From an uncultured Planctomycetaceae bacterium (GTDB lineage: Bacteria > Planctomycetota > Planctomycetia > Planctomycetales > Planctomycetaceae), in assembly GCA_903921605.1 (NCBI GenBank), contig CAIXQV010000715.1, positions 1 to 8,210 on the forward strand: a DNA stretch of 8,210 nt, in the 5' to 3' direction. A program made the position numbers and the translations under genes. The first letter of the stretch is position 1, and each line of letters opens with the position of its first letter. Under the pieces are notes generated by a model. It worked only from the letters and a program-made list of their open reading frames with translations. It searched no databases and was not told the DNA's origin. Below, in pieces: positions 1 to 6,419 of this stretch.

Positions 1-136
1 TACCAGCACCGAAGTAGACAACCCCTGGGTGGTCTTTCAGATATTTATGGCAGGCGTCCAATAATGTCTGAATGGCTGCGTCTGAGGAATCCTTCAGAGT
101 AAAAAACACGACGTGGGACAATCGCTGTTCGGACAT
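1..136 (-). CDS. Dabb (stress-responsive alpha/beta-barrel) domain protein, 3' part outside window
   Basis: The minus strand from an ATG at 136-134 stays open to the window edge and encodes 45 residues starting [16 protein letters not shown]. The HVVFFTLKD strand, a helix containing LLDACHKYL, and then [10 protein letters not shown] match the first strand, first helix and second strand of the Dabb family (PF07876). These are small proteins of about 100 residues that form a dimeric ferredoxin-like barrel. The family is linked to stress responses in plants and is mostly uncharacterised in bacteria, although planctomycetes carry many copies. No signal peptide is visible, so it is probably cytoplasmic. 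An AAGGA-like ribosome-binding sequence lies rather far upstream of the ATG (about 14 bases). The gene follows the TPR/UnbV gene in the same direction but is separated from it by a candidate terminator, so it is probably a separate unit. Family assignment rests on an N-terminal fragment only. Confidence 0.8.
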   Translation of the reverse strand, partial: MSEQRLSHVVFFTLKDSSDAAIQTLLDACHKYLKDHPGVVYFGAG

Positions 137-216
137 GAGCCGTTTTTGATCCTTGTAGAAACTGATTGAAAGAAGACACAACTTGCCCCGCAGTTTAGTG
201 TGCCGTTGAACGTCAG

Positions 217-254
217 AAAAGGGGGCGTGAGCAAATGGCCAGATGACCGCCCCC
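217..254 (-). terminator. Candidate rho-independent terminator of the TPR/UnbV gene
   Basis: Read on the minus strand, GGGGGCG (254-248) pairs perfectly with CGCCCCC (227-221) across a 20-base loop that contains a TGGCCA palindrome. TTTT (220-217) follows. It lies 57 bases after the stop codon of the upstream gene and before the Dabb start. The loop is long and the T run short, so termination may be partial. No other gene fits in 137-310. Confidence 0.6.
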
Positions 255-310
255 CAGTTGCTTAACATTGCCGCGTCGTTGAGGGCCACGAGCGATCACG
301 AACATCCGGG

Positions 311-3262
311 TCATTCCAGACGAGTTTCACGGGAAATCAGCAGCGGTTCTCGGGATTCAACCAACAGCCAATCACGGTCGACCGCCAGACCTGAAAACTC
401 CTGCCGTCTTCCCGAGGGCCAGATGACCTGCATTGAATCGATAATCGCGTCATCCCCTAACCCCAGGACAAGGCGTCGTTCATTGCTGGAGTGAAATCCG
501 TCCCCTGCGGTCAGTGTTTTCGTCCATGTTTTGGAGCCAGTGTTCAGTCGAATGGTTGTCCCGATGGCGTCTCGTGCACTGTCGATTGCGACCAAACGAA
601 AGGCGATCCAATGTCCTGTGTGAGCGGTGCGGTTTGTCAGCAGAGCTGCTGGCTGGTTCATATGAGAAATGCAGGCATCTTCACGCCCGTCCTGGTTCCA
701 ATCGAGTCGAGCCAGAGCCCTGCCGTGTCGGGCCTGCTGGAAGAAAGGTCCCAGTTTCGCGGAGTCAATCTCGCTGTATTGTCCGTGTCCCGTATTGCGG
801 AAGAACTGAGGATACATCGCGAACGGGATGCGCGGATCCCGCGGGTCATAAACGTGCCCATTGGTGACGATTAAATCCAGTTCGCCATCAAGGTCCGCAT
901 CCAGGAACTGCGTGCCCCATCCGAGCGGTTCAAAACTTGGATGATAAAGTTCAGCTCCTCGAGAGTTCTCTCGGAACAGTCCTCCCGCCTGCTGCAGAAA
1001 GAGGTCGTTCGATTCACGATGGAAGTTCGTCACGAACAGATCAAGAAGTCCATCGCGATTCGAATCCCCTGCTGCAACTCCCATGCTGCCCTTGACCCGA
1101 CCTTCGCTGTCGTGGGCCAGGCCTGAGAGGATCGCCTGCTCCTGAAACGACGGAACGTCCGCAACCTCCGTTTGGTTACGAAAATAGAAGTTCGCGCTCA
1201 TGTCATTCGCGATAAACAGGCTCAGCCTTCGCGAGCCATCAAAGTCTCCTGCCACGATCCCCAGCCCACGGCCATTGGGAGCCTCCAGTCCGAACTGGCC
1301 AGTCACATCGCTGAACCGTCCATCGCCCGTATTGAGGTACATGCGATCCGGTTCTGCTGCAAATTGCAGTGGACTGCATCTTGGGTTCGACGTCTTCAGG
1401 CAAACTCGTGTCAATGCGTCACCGCCCAGATATGTAACAGAATAGAGATCCGGGGCCCCATCCTGATTGAGATCAGCCATCACAGTGCTGGAAGTCCATA
1501 GTGCGGTGGCCTTGTTGGCTGCAACCAGCACTTCGCTGAATGTCCCGTCTCCATGATTTCGATAGAGTCGATTGGTTCCGATGTTGCCCACATAGAGATC
1601 TGCAAAGCCGTCGTTGTCAAAATCTCCGACGGTCACGCCTTGTCCATAGTCGATGTCATGTAGCCCGACGGTGTCTGTGGTCCCTGAAAATCCGGCATCT
1701 GCTCCACGGTTTCGGAAAAGTTGATCCCGATGGTTCAATGAGATCGGCTGCGGCGGCAGTTCGCCACCCTGTGTGAAGTACAGGTCGGGCAGAGAATCGT
1801 GGTCGTAGTCGATGACCGCCACACCGCCGCCGTTCATCTGCATGATCGATTCAGTATTTCCGGTGGTTTCGCCATTCACGTAGGTGAACATCAGCCCCTG
1901 CTGTTCCGCTTCATCCTCAAAATGAATTGCGTGATCGTCTGGATCCTCAGGTTTCGCGACGTGATTCTCCTGCGATCCTTGATAGTTGGGCAAAGGGTAA
2001 TCGTTCAGACTGAGCTGTTGTGACAAGTCGAACTCCGGAGAGGTCAGGAGATCACTTCCCTTGAACTGTTTTGTCAGTCGTGCCTGAGTAGCTGTGGCCC
2101 AATCGCGCGGCGGACTGGACTGCGCTGCGATCCGCTGACACCACGCAGCGGCCTCTCGGTAACGCCCCAATTGCTCCAGCAGTTCAACGATTGGCCGATA
2201 TTTGTCAGGCTGAGTCTCCCGCGAAAGTTGTCCGATGGCCAACACGAGTTCCGTTAACTTTTGAGATCGTTCAGCAAATGGCCGAGCCAGTTCTGGCTTG
2301 CCAAGTGCGGCCAAAACCTGTGAGAGTCGGTGCTGCGCAGGCTGCGAATTTGGGGCGCGTCGAATCGACTCGCCCAGACAACGCACTGCTGCCGGAAGCT
2401 GGCCCTGTTTCTCAGCCCAGATTCCTCGCGAAAGCCAAATCTCCGAGTTGGCTTCCGCTTCATCCTGCAAACTGTCATTCGCAGCCACAAATCCGTCGAA
2501 ATCATCGAGCTCAACCAGTAGCCGGCACCAAAGTGCCTGAGCCTCCACAAGCTCCGGGTATTGTGCGATAACAGGTTGCAGCTGTTCGCGAACCTCGTCC
2601 AGCTGGTCATCACGCCACGCCTTGTACGCCAGGCCAAGCCTCGGCAGCGAGTCACCAGGGTTTGCCGCCAGGCAGCGCTGCGCGAACTCACTTGAGGCGT
2701 CGAGACTTGGCTGCGGCACCCCCAGAATCGTCAGGTAATTGGGCGAAGCCACGCCCGCCTGAATCCGTTCCCCTGCCCACTTCTGCGCCTCGCGCGAGCG
2801 GCCCTCCAGAGTCAACAAGAAGATGAGCTTGTCGATCGACTCAGACTCCTGAGGGTTCGCATTGATCGACTGGCGATAGTATTTTTCGGCTGCACTGGCT
2901 TGACCGAACTCAAATGCGATCCGCCCCAACTCTCTCCGTGCGATCGAATATCGTTCAGGAACCTGAGGTGAGATTTTCTCCAATTCGCCCTGTGCATTCG
3001 CATAGTCTTTGATCGCCATGTAGACCAATGACGTAATAACTCGGGCTCGGTCTGAATCGGGGCGGACTTCCAGCTCTTCAGAGGCCAACAGCATCGCCGC
3101 CTCCAGGTCTCCCTGTGCATAAGCCCTCTCGGCCCGTGCAACTCTTGAATAGTGCTGGGTAAAATACCAAATCACAACAAGAGCAGATGCGCCGCCAGCC
3201 CACTTCCACAACAGGGGTCTGCGAGAGGCCGGGATTCTGAGTTTGGGCGGTGATTGACTCAC
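311..3262 (-). CDS. Membrane-anchored TPR, FG-GAP/VCBS beta-propeller and ASPIC/UnbV protein (CRTAC1-like)
   Basis: This 983-residue protein has three parts. A short basic N-terminus is followed by one hydrophobic segment (about residues 17-34), probably a signal anchor with the rest outside the cytoplasm. Residues about 40-400 are helical TPR-type repeats; for example ARAERAYAQGDLEAA and later GQASAAEKYYRQSI fit the pattern. Residues about 475-870 hold seven FG-GAP/VCBS repeats with calcium-loop motifs: DYDHDSLPD (485), DFDNDGFAD (547), DLNQDGAPD (597), a degenerate DFDGSRRLS (673), DSNRDGLLD (733), DADLDGELD (788) and DWNQDGRED (854). Residues about 895-956 are the ASPIC/UnbV domain (PF07593), with GTTIRL, GDGFHSSNERRLVLGLG and IWPSGRRQEF. 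The cysteine pair C621/C629 sits where homologues usually have one. Start: GTG at 3262-3260 is the only usable start before the anchor, because an in-frame TAG lies eight codons upstream. No strong ribosome-binding site is visible. In this family TPRs suggest protein binding and the propeller calcium-dependent adhesion or scaffolding; no enzymatic activity is known. It is divergent from the DUF1559 gene. Confidence 0.93.
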   Translation of the reverse strand: MSQSPPKLRIPASRRPLLWKWAGGASALVVIWYFTQHYSRVARAERAYAQGDLEAAMLLASEELEVRPDSDRARVITSLVYMAIKDYANAQGELEKISPQVPERYSIARRELGRIAFEFGQASAAEKYYRQSINANPQESESIDKLIFLLTLEGRSREAQKWAGERIQAGVASPNYLTILGVPQPSLDASSEFAQRCLAANPGDSLPRLGLAYKAWRDDQLDEVREQLQPVIAQYPELVEAQALWCRLLVELDDFDGFVAANDSLQDEAEANSEIWLSRGIWAEKQGQLPAAVRCLGESIRRAPNSQPAQHRLSQVLAALGKPELARPFAERSQKLTELVLAIGQLSRETQPDKYRPIVELLEQLGRYREAAAWCQRIAAQSSPPRDWATATQARLTKQFKGSDLLTSPEFDLSQQLSLNDYPLPNYQGSQENHVAKPEDPDDHAIHFEDEAEQQGLMFTYVNGETTGNTESIMQMNGGGVAVIDYDHDSLPDLYFTQGGELPPQPISLNHRDQLFRNRGADAGFSGTTDTVGLHDIDYGQGVTVGDFDNDGFADLYVGNIGTNRLYRNHGDGTFSEVLVAANKATALWTSSTVMADLNQDGAPDLYSVTYLGGDALTRVCLKTSNPRCSPLQFAAEPDRMYLNTGDGRFSDVTGQFGLEAPNGRGLGIVAGDFDGSRRLSLFIANDMSANFYFRNQTEVADVPSFQEQAILSGLAHDSEGRVKGSMGVAAGDSNRDGLLDLFVTNFHRESNDLFLQQAGGLFRENSRGAELYHPSFEPLGWGTQFLDADLDGELDLIVTNGHVYDPRDPRIPFAMYPQFFRNTGHGQYSEIDSAKLGPFFQQARHGRALARLDWNQDGREDACISHMNQPAALLTNRTAHTGHWIAFRLVAIDSARDAIGTTIRLNTGSKTWTKTLTAGDGFHSSNERRLVLGLGDDAIIDSMQVIWPSGRRQEFSGLAVDRDWLLVESREPLLISRETRLE

Positions 3263-3828
3263 GGGAAGCTTAGGAAAAGAGATCTAAAGTCAAGCCGTTC
3301 GAGTACCTGCGATCGCCGTCCAGTCTCAGTGCTCATCAGGGCAGACAGCGGTTACGGACTCGCAGGGTGCAGATTTAAACAGCCGGAACACATTAGCGTC
3401 CGGTTTTGGTCACTTAAGCCACAGTCAAACAGCTTCGGTGACAACTTTCAAGGCAGGAAAAAAATCGGCGATTTCACGAAGCTGGGCCCTTGGGACAGGA
3501 GTTGCAGGCAATCCGCCACCAGCAACGGTCAGTAACGTCTTTCAAAATGATTCATCATGCCGCAGCGGATTCATCAGTCGATCTTCGTTTTTGTGGTCGT
3601 GTTGCGGCCACTTATGGCACAGAACTTCATGAGGTTCATTTTCATCGTCGACATATCGCGATGACCAGAAACTCGGGGGCTCTCGCGAGGCATGTTGGGC
3701 ATTCGAGGCATCACTGGCGTGCTGAGTCCACCAGCAATATACGTCAACTTTAATACACACCTAGGGTGTAATTATTGGTCAATTCAGAACACGGAAGCCT
3801 TTTTCTTCGGCATTTTTTGTTAAGAATA

Positions 3829-3857
3829 TTGACACTTGTGCTGATAGCCCATAGACA
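3829..3857 (+). promoter_or_regulatory. Candidate sigma70-type promoter of the DUF1559 gene
   Basis: A perfect -35 box TTGACA (3829-3834) is followed, after 17 bases, by TAGACA (3852-3857). The latter matches only 3 of 6 positions of TATAAT. The flanking sequence upstream is A/T-rich. Transcription would begin near 3864, giving a leader of about 75 bases before the ATG at 3938. The spacing and -35 box are good, but the weak -10 box keeps confidence moderate. Confidence 0.4.
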
Positions 3858-3865
3858 TAAGTAGA

Positions 3866-3885
3866 GCCCGAGTTCGACTCGTGGC
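3866..3885 (+). promoter_or_regulatory. 5'-leader stem-loop of the DUF1559 mRNA
   Basis: GCC CGAGT (3866-3873) pairs with ACTCG (3877-3881) and GGC (3883-3885), with loop TCG and one bulged T at 3882. The element falls at the predicted 5' end of the transcript. It would leave the T-rich stretch and ribosome-binding site at 3928 unpaired. A 5' cap-like stem often stabilises abundant mRNAs; that role is inferred here. Confidence 0.4.
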
Positions 3886-3927
3886 ACACGTTGCTATTGT
3901 CTTTCATTTCTTCTCTGGGAATTTTTT

Positions 3928-3931
3928 GGAG
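3928..3931 (+). promoter_or_regulatory. Ribosome-binding site fixing the DUF1559 start
   Basis: GGAG lies 6 bases before ATG 3938 in a T-rich leader. This favours ATG 3938 over the in-frame GTG at 3881, which has no such site, lies inside the leader hairpin, and would add 19 residues before the basic prepilin leader. Confidence 0.8.
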
Positions 3932-3937
3932 TCTGTC

Positions 3938-4900
3938 ATGGTGCCTTTACGTAAACGAAGAGCGTTCACGCTGATTGAGCTGTTGGTGGTGATTGCGATC
4001 ATCGCTATTCTGATTGCTTTGCTGCTTCCAGCAGTCCAGCAAGCCCGTGAGGCTGCTCGACGAACACAGTGTAAGAACAATCTCAAGCAGATTGGTCTCG
4101 CACTACACAACTATCACGACGTCTACAATCAGTTTCCCTGCCCATTCGGCATTTCAGCGTTGCGTGGTGGTGGTGAGGCTTGGGGGCACTCACAGTGGGT
4201 TGCCTTGTTGCCTTACATGGAGCAGGCGAATCTCTATTCTCAGTGGAACTTCAATGCTCCAAATGAAGGCTGGGATGGAAACATTACAATTTCCAGAGCT
4301 GCTAACCTGCCTATGCTCCGTTGTCCGTCATCGAACCTTCCTAAGCTGAGCCCAAATGCTTTCCCGACTGCCCATTACTTCGGGATTGGTGGTGCTGTGC
4401 CACGAGGTACGTGGACTGACACCAAGGGACTTAACGATCAAACAGGGAACTGGGGATACACGTCGGCCCGAGGTATGATGGTGTTCGGCGGAAAGAATAT
4501 TTCCTCTTGTACAGACGGTACTTCCAACACGATTATCGAAGGCGAAATCAGCAACTTCATTTTCGACGCAACGGGCAACTCGAAGGATGATCGACGCCCT
4601 GCACGAAATTGGAGTTGGGCGATGGGTGGTCTCACTGGCTGGCGTGATTGGGCTCCGCAGGTTTCCAATGTTTGCGTGCGATACGCACCAAATGCACGAG
4701 TACTTGGAGCAAACGGACTGGTTTGGAGTGCTTGGGACGATGCATCCGGAAGCAACTGCCCGCTCTCATCAACTCACACTGGCGGCGTACAGGTTACTTT
4801 GACAGACGGTTCAGTACGGTTCATCAGTGACAACATCGACATGCTGACCCTGACAGTTCTGTCAGTTCGCGATGACGACAAAGTAGTTGGCGAGTACTAA
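3938..4900 (+). CDS. DUF1559 protein with prepilin-type N-terminal cleavage/methylation motif
   Basis: This 320-residue pseudopilin-like protein has a basic leader MVPLRKRRA, the type IV prepilin motif FTLIELLVV with Glu at +5 (residue 14), and one hydrophobic helix (about 10-31). The segment PAVQQAREAARRTQCKNNLK (31-50) and the QIGLALHNYHD that follows are hallmark DUF1559 (PF07596) sequence. Near the C-terminus H280 followed by nine residues and D290-G291 gives the H-x9-DG motif. Ala rather than Gly precedes the predicted cleavage site, as is common in planctomycete members. A prepilin peptidase would remove the leader at the cytoplasmic face, leaving the helix in the inner membrane or a pilus/secretion-like filament and the globular domain outside. 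Planctomycetes carry tens to hundreds of such genes, and their function is unknown. A strong terminator follows and the next gene is a small lipoprotein, the usual partner. The length is typical and complete. Confidence 0.97.
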   Translation: MVPLRKRRAFTLIELLVVIAIIAILIALLLPAVQQAREAARRTQCKNNLKQIGLALHNYHDVYNQFPCPFGISALRGGGEAWGHSQWVALLPYMEQANLYSQWNFNAPNEGWDGNITISRAANLPMLRCPSSNLPKLSPNAFPTAHYFGIGGAVPRGTWTDTKGLNDQTGNWGYTSARGMMVFGGKNISSCTDGTSNTIIEGEISNFIFDATGNSKDDRRPARNWSWAMGGLTGWRDWAPQVSNVCVRYAPNARVLGANGLVWSAWDDASGSNCPLSSTHTGGVQVTLTDGSVRFISDNIDMLTLTVLSVRDDDKVVGEY

Positions 4901-4923
4901 TTCTGCAGTTGACTGACTTGAGT

Positions 4924-4958
4924 CCCTGGGGGCAAAAATCTGCCTCCAGGGTTTTTTT
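4924..4958 (+). terminator. Rho-independent terminator after the DUF1559 gene
   Basis: CCCTGGGGGCA (4924-4934) pairs over 11 positions, with one G-T wobble, with TGCCTCCAGGG (4941-4951). The loop is AAAATC, and seven Ts follow (4952-4958). It starts 23 bases after the stop codon. This is a complete, strong intrinsic terminator. Confidence 0.93.
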
Positions 4959-4962
4959 ATCG

Positions 4963-4971
4963 TGATACAAT
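4963..4971 (+). promoter_or_regulatory. Candidate extended -10 promoter of the lipoprotein gene
   Basis: TG-A-TACAAT (4963-4971) is an extended -10 element, matching 5 of 6 positions of TATAAT plus the upstream TG. No good -35 box is present at 17 bases, which extended -10 promoters can tolerate. Transcription would start near 4977-4979, leaving a leader of only about 10 bases that still includes GAGAAG. It lies directly after the terminator, which fits independent expression of the lipoprotein. Confidence 0.45.
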
Positions 4972-4987
4972 TTGTCCTTCGAGAAGC

Positions 4988-5482
4988 ATGATGTCTAATA
5001 AATTCTGCACACTGCTTGCGGTGATGTCTTTTGCCTGCTTGACAATTTCTGGTTGTGGTAGCCGCGGTGATGGCTATTCGGGCTCCCGAGGCCAGGTCAA
5101 TGGTAAGGTCACGATCGACGGGCAGCCGCTGCAGAAAGGTTGTCAGATTATCTTCATTTCGGCCACCGGCGGATATACCGCAGCCGGAGTGATCGGTGAC
5201 GGTGGTGCGTATACACTCGAGTATCCTGATGGTGGAGGGCTGCCCGCTGTTGAATACCAAGTTCAGTTCACAGCACCAATTGTTGCACCCGGATCAGCGA
5301 CTCCAGCCGCCCCAGTTGACCCCAGCAAGATGGCCGCGTCCATGAAAGTTGGCGCGAAGATGAAAACTGCTGACGAGGGCCCGATTCCGAAGAAGTATCA
5401 GTCGACCAATTCAAGCACGATGTCCTTTGTCGTTAAGGACGGCGAAAACAAGGCCGACTTCGACTTGAAGAAGGGTGGCTAG
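4988..5482 (+). CDS. Small lipoprotein with carboxypeptidase-regulatory-like beta-sandwich domain
   Basis: This 164-residue protein begins with a type II signal peptide: a short N-region with Lys5, a hydrophobic core (about 6-20), and lipobox I20-S21-G22-C23, so Cys23 should be lipidated and the mature protein anchored to a membrane outside the cytoplasm. Residues 36-60 (GQVNGKVTIDGQPL then IIFIS) and about 60-95 (GGYTAAGVIGDGGAYTLEYP then YQVQFTAP) fit the transthyretin/CarboxypepD-regulatory-like pattern. The C-terminal IPKKYQSTNSS and FVVKDGENKADFDLKK segments are usual in the planctomycete family found next to DUF1559 genes. A Pro/Ala-rich linker lies at about 97-113. Two in-frame ATGs (4988 and 4991) are possible; GAGAAG just upstream is better spaced for 4991, which would shorten the protein by one residue. 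The role is unknown. Pairing with the pseudopilin-like gene suggests an envelope-associated job, but a terminator separates them, so co-transcription would need read-through. Confidence 0.9.
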   Translation: MMSNKFCTLLAVMSFACLTISGCGSRGDGYSGSRGQVNGKVTIDGQPLQKGCQIIFISATGGYTAAGVIGDGGAYTLEYPDGGGLPAVEYQVQFTAPIVAPGSATPAAPVDPSKMAASMKVGAKMKTADEGPIPKKYQSTNSSTMSFVVKDGENKADFDLKKGG

Positions 5483-5486
5483 TTAA

Positions 5487-5501
5487 GGCTCTTGGCGAGC
5501 C
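5487..5501 (+). terminator. Weak hairpin after the lipoprotein gene
   Basis: GGCTC (5487-5491) and GAGCC (5497-5501) form a perfect 5-base stem with a 5-base loop, starting 5 bases after the lipoprotein stop. The following GAATTTGG has only three Ts, so this is at best an inefficient terminator or a 3'-end stabiliser. Confidence 0.3.
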
Positions 5502-5503
5502 GA

Positions 5504-5550
5504 ATTTGGTGCCGCAGATAAGATCCTTTTCCTCCGCGGTTGCACCAAAT
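5504..5550. repeat. Inverted repeat ATTTGGTGC / GCACCAAAT
   Basis: ATTTGGTGC (5504-5512) is a perfect 9-base inverse of GCACCAAAT (5542-5550). Inside, CGC (5513-5515) can extend the stem with GCG (5536-5538) at the cost of a 3-base bulge. No T run follows on either strand, so it is not a standard terminator. Confidence 0.6.
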
Positions 5551-5625
5551 GCAGATTTGAGCATGGAATTTTGGGTCACAGATCTGACGTGCCACTTCAC
5601 CCCTGAAACGCCGGTTATTAAGTAC

Positions 5626-5659
5626 GACGAATACTCTTTGCCCGCGAAAAGTATTCGTT
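5626..5659. repeat. Long near-perfect hairpin with 4-base loop
   Basis: ACGAATACT (5627-5635) pairs perfectly with AGTATTCGT (5650-5658), and a G-T wobble extends it at 5626/5659. After one C/A mismatch, TTTG (5637-5640) pairs with CGAA (5645-5648, one wobble), closing a CCCG loop. That gives 14 pairs in 34 bases. No T run follows on either strand. It could be a structured RNA element, an RNase processing site, a palindromic repeat unit or a protein-binding site. Confidence 0.65.
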
Positions 5660-5870
5660 CTGTGCTACCCGTGTTGAGGCAATGATCTGACTGATGTATC
5701 CCGAGACTACCCGGCCTCAATTTATGTCGCTCGAAGAGTAAGACTTGCTTTATTCTCGCATGTGGTTCGGGAGCAGAACTGACCTTTGAGATGTCCTCTG
5801 CCATGAACTCCTGGGCCTGCGAAGAGTGTGCTATCTTTTTACCCAACATCCCTGTGCTGTTCTGAACGCA

Positions 5871-5903
5871 GTTGTCGACGGATCCTTCAGTCCCTGCGAC
5901 AAC
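5871..5903. repeat. Inverted repeat GTTGTCG / CGACAAC
   Basis: A perfect 7-base stem (5871-5877 with 5897-5903) encloses a 19-base loop. Two or so such matches are expected by chance in a stretch this long, so significance is low. Confidence 0.25.
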
Positions 5904-6090
5904 CCATTGAACAAATCTGTACGACGCGAACCCAATTCAGGGTGGAATGCAACACGGGCTCACTCGCACGTTGGTTTTTCCCATCAGATGAAAGCGTCAG
6001 GCCGTGGGGCTCAATAGTTTCGCTCGAATGTGACCTTTCGTGTCCCGAGTGACGTCAGCCCTCCGCAGAACCTCGATGCCCATTCATTTC

Positions 6091-6109
6091 GCAAACGCAT
6101 GACGTTTGC
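6091..6109. repeat. Short hairpin GCAAACG / CGTTTGC
   Basis: A perfect 7-base stem (6091-6097 with 6103-6109) closes a 5-base CATGA loop. The loop is tight enough to fold readily in RNA, but no T run follows and no gene adjoins it. Confidence 0.35.
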
Positions 6110-6419
6110 CGGTCGGCGTCCCGGAATCTGGGGAAGACTGCAGGTAATGCTGAGCGGAAAAATGCCCCTCATGAGTACCAATGGCTGCACAGTGAAGCAG
6201 TTGTGATTTCCTGCAAGCGGCTTCAAATATTGCTGTTTTCGCCAACTATCTGGTAGATTCAGCCCCCTACCCGCCAGGGATATCACCCGAGGTACGAACA
6301 ACTGCTGCGGACCTCCCAGCCAACTGCTCGGCTCAAAATCATTAAACTTGACGGCTAAGCAGGCGAGACTTTGCAGCGGATAAACGGTCGTCGGGTGAGA
6401 GGTCTGGAGTCACTGCACC

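Larger units (their letters stand above)
3263..3937. other. Divergent intergenic region, no convincing gene
   Basis: About 675 bases lie between the divergent starts of the TPR/UnbV and DUF1559 genes. Open frames here are under 100 codons, overlap one another on both strands, have no recognisable domain or good ribosome-binding site, and were rejected. Visible small elements are: an odd palindrome AAATCG-G-CGATTT (3462-3474); a 9-base direct repeat GATTCATCA at 3549-3557 and 3568-3576; a 17-base near-palindrome TACACACCTAGGGTGTA (3754-3770); and, near the right end, a promoter candidate and leader hairpin listed separately. No convincing promoter was found for the leftward gene. Confidence 0.6.
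5483..6419. other. Gene-free stretch of about 940 bases with inverted repeats
   Basis: No reading frame here carries a recognisable domain. Frames of 60-140 codons exist on both strands, but they overlap each other, have unlikely compositions, and one runs back into the lipoprotein gene. The only one with a fair ribosome-binding sequence is a TTG-started 96-codon minus-strand frame (6301-6011, GGGAGG ten bases upstream). Its product resembles nothing I know. The left part holds two strong hairpins (5504-5550, 5626-5659). Perfect 7-base inverted repeats lie at 5674-5720, 5871-5903 and 6091-6109, about the number expected by chance. No tRNA, known RNA or promoter was recognised, and I found no -10 box to accompany the TTGACG at 6348. 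It could be decayed coding or mobile DNA, or hold an unknown structured RNA. Confidence 0.55.

Noticed and set aside
3542..3760. Minus-strand open frame of 72 codons in the divergent gap
   Set aside because: GTG start without a ribosome-binding site, unusual His/Trp-rich composition and no recognisable domain.
3881..3937. Upstream GTG start for the DUF1559 gene adding 19 residues
   Set aside because: No ribosome-binding site; the GTG lies in the leader hairpin and the extension would disrupt the short basic prepilin leader, while ATG 3938 has GGAG at ideal spacing.
5674..5720. Inverted repeat TTGAGGC / GCCTCAA with a 33-base loop, flanked by two CTACCCG copies
   Set aside because: Seven-base repeats with loops this long are expected about twice in the stretch by chance, so it was not called as a feature.
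5433..5849. Minus-strand open frame of 138 codons
   Set aside because: It overlaps the end of the lipoprotein gene, has no ribosome-binding site before its ATG, runs antisense through both strong hairpins, and shows no domain.
5826..6052. Two overlapping plus-strand frames of 63 and 74 codons
   Set aside because: They occupy the same DNA in different frames, lack ribosome-binding sites and look like random translation.
6011..6301. Minus-strand open frame of 96 codons starting with TTG, GGGAGG ten bases upstream
   Set aside because: The ribosome-binding sequence is suggestive, but the product resembles no family I know, has a rare start codon and contains a chance-level hairpin; kept only as a note in the gene-free stretch.
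6348..6376. Possible promoter for the pqiA-like gene (TTGACG at 6348)
   Set aside because: No acceptable -10 box at 16-18 bases; GATAAA at 6379 is too far downstream.
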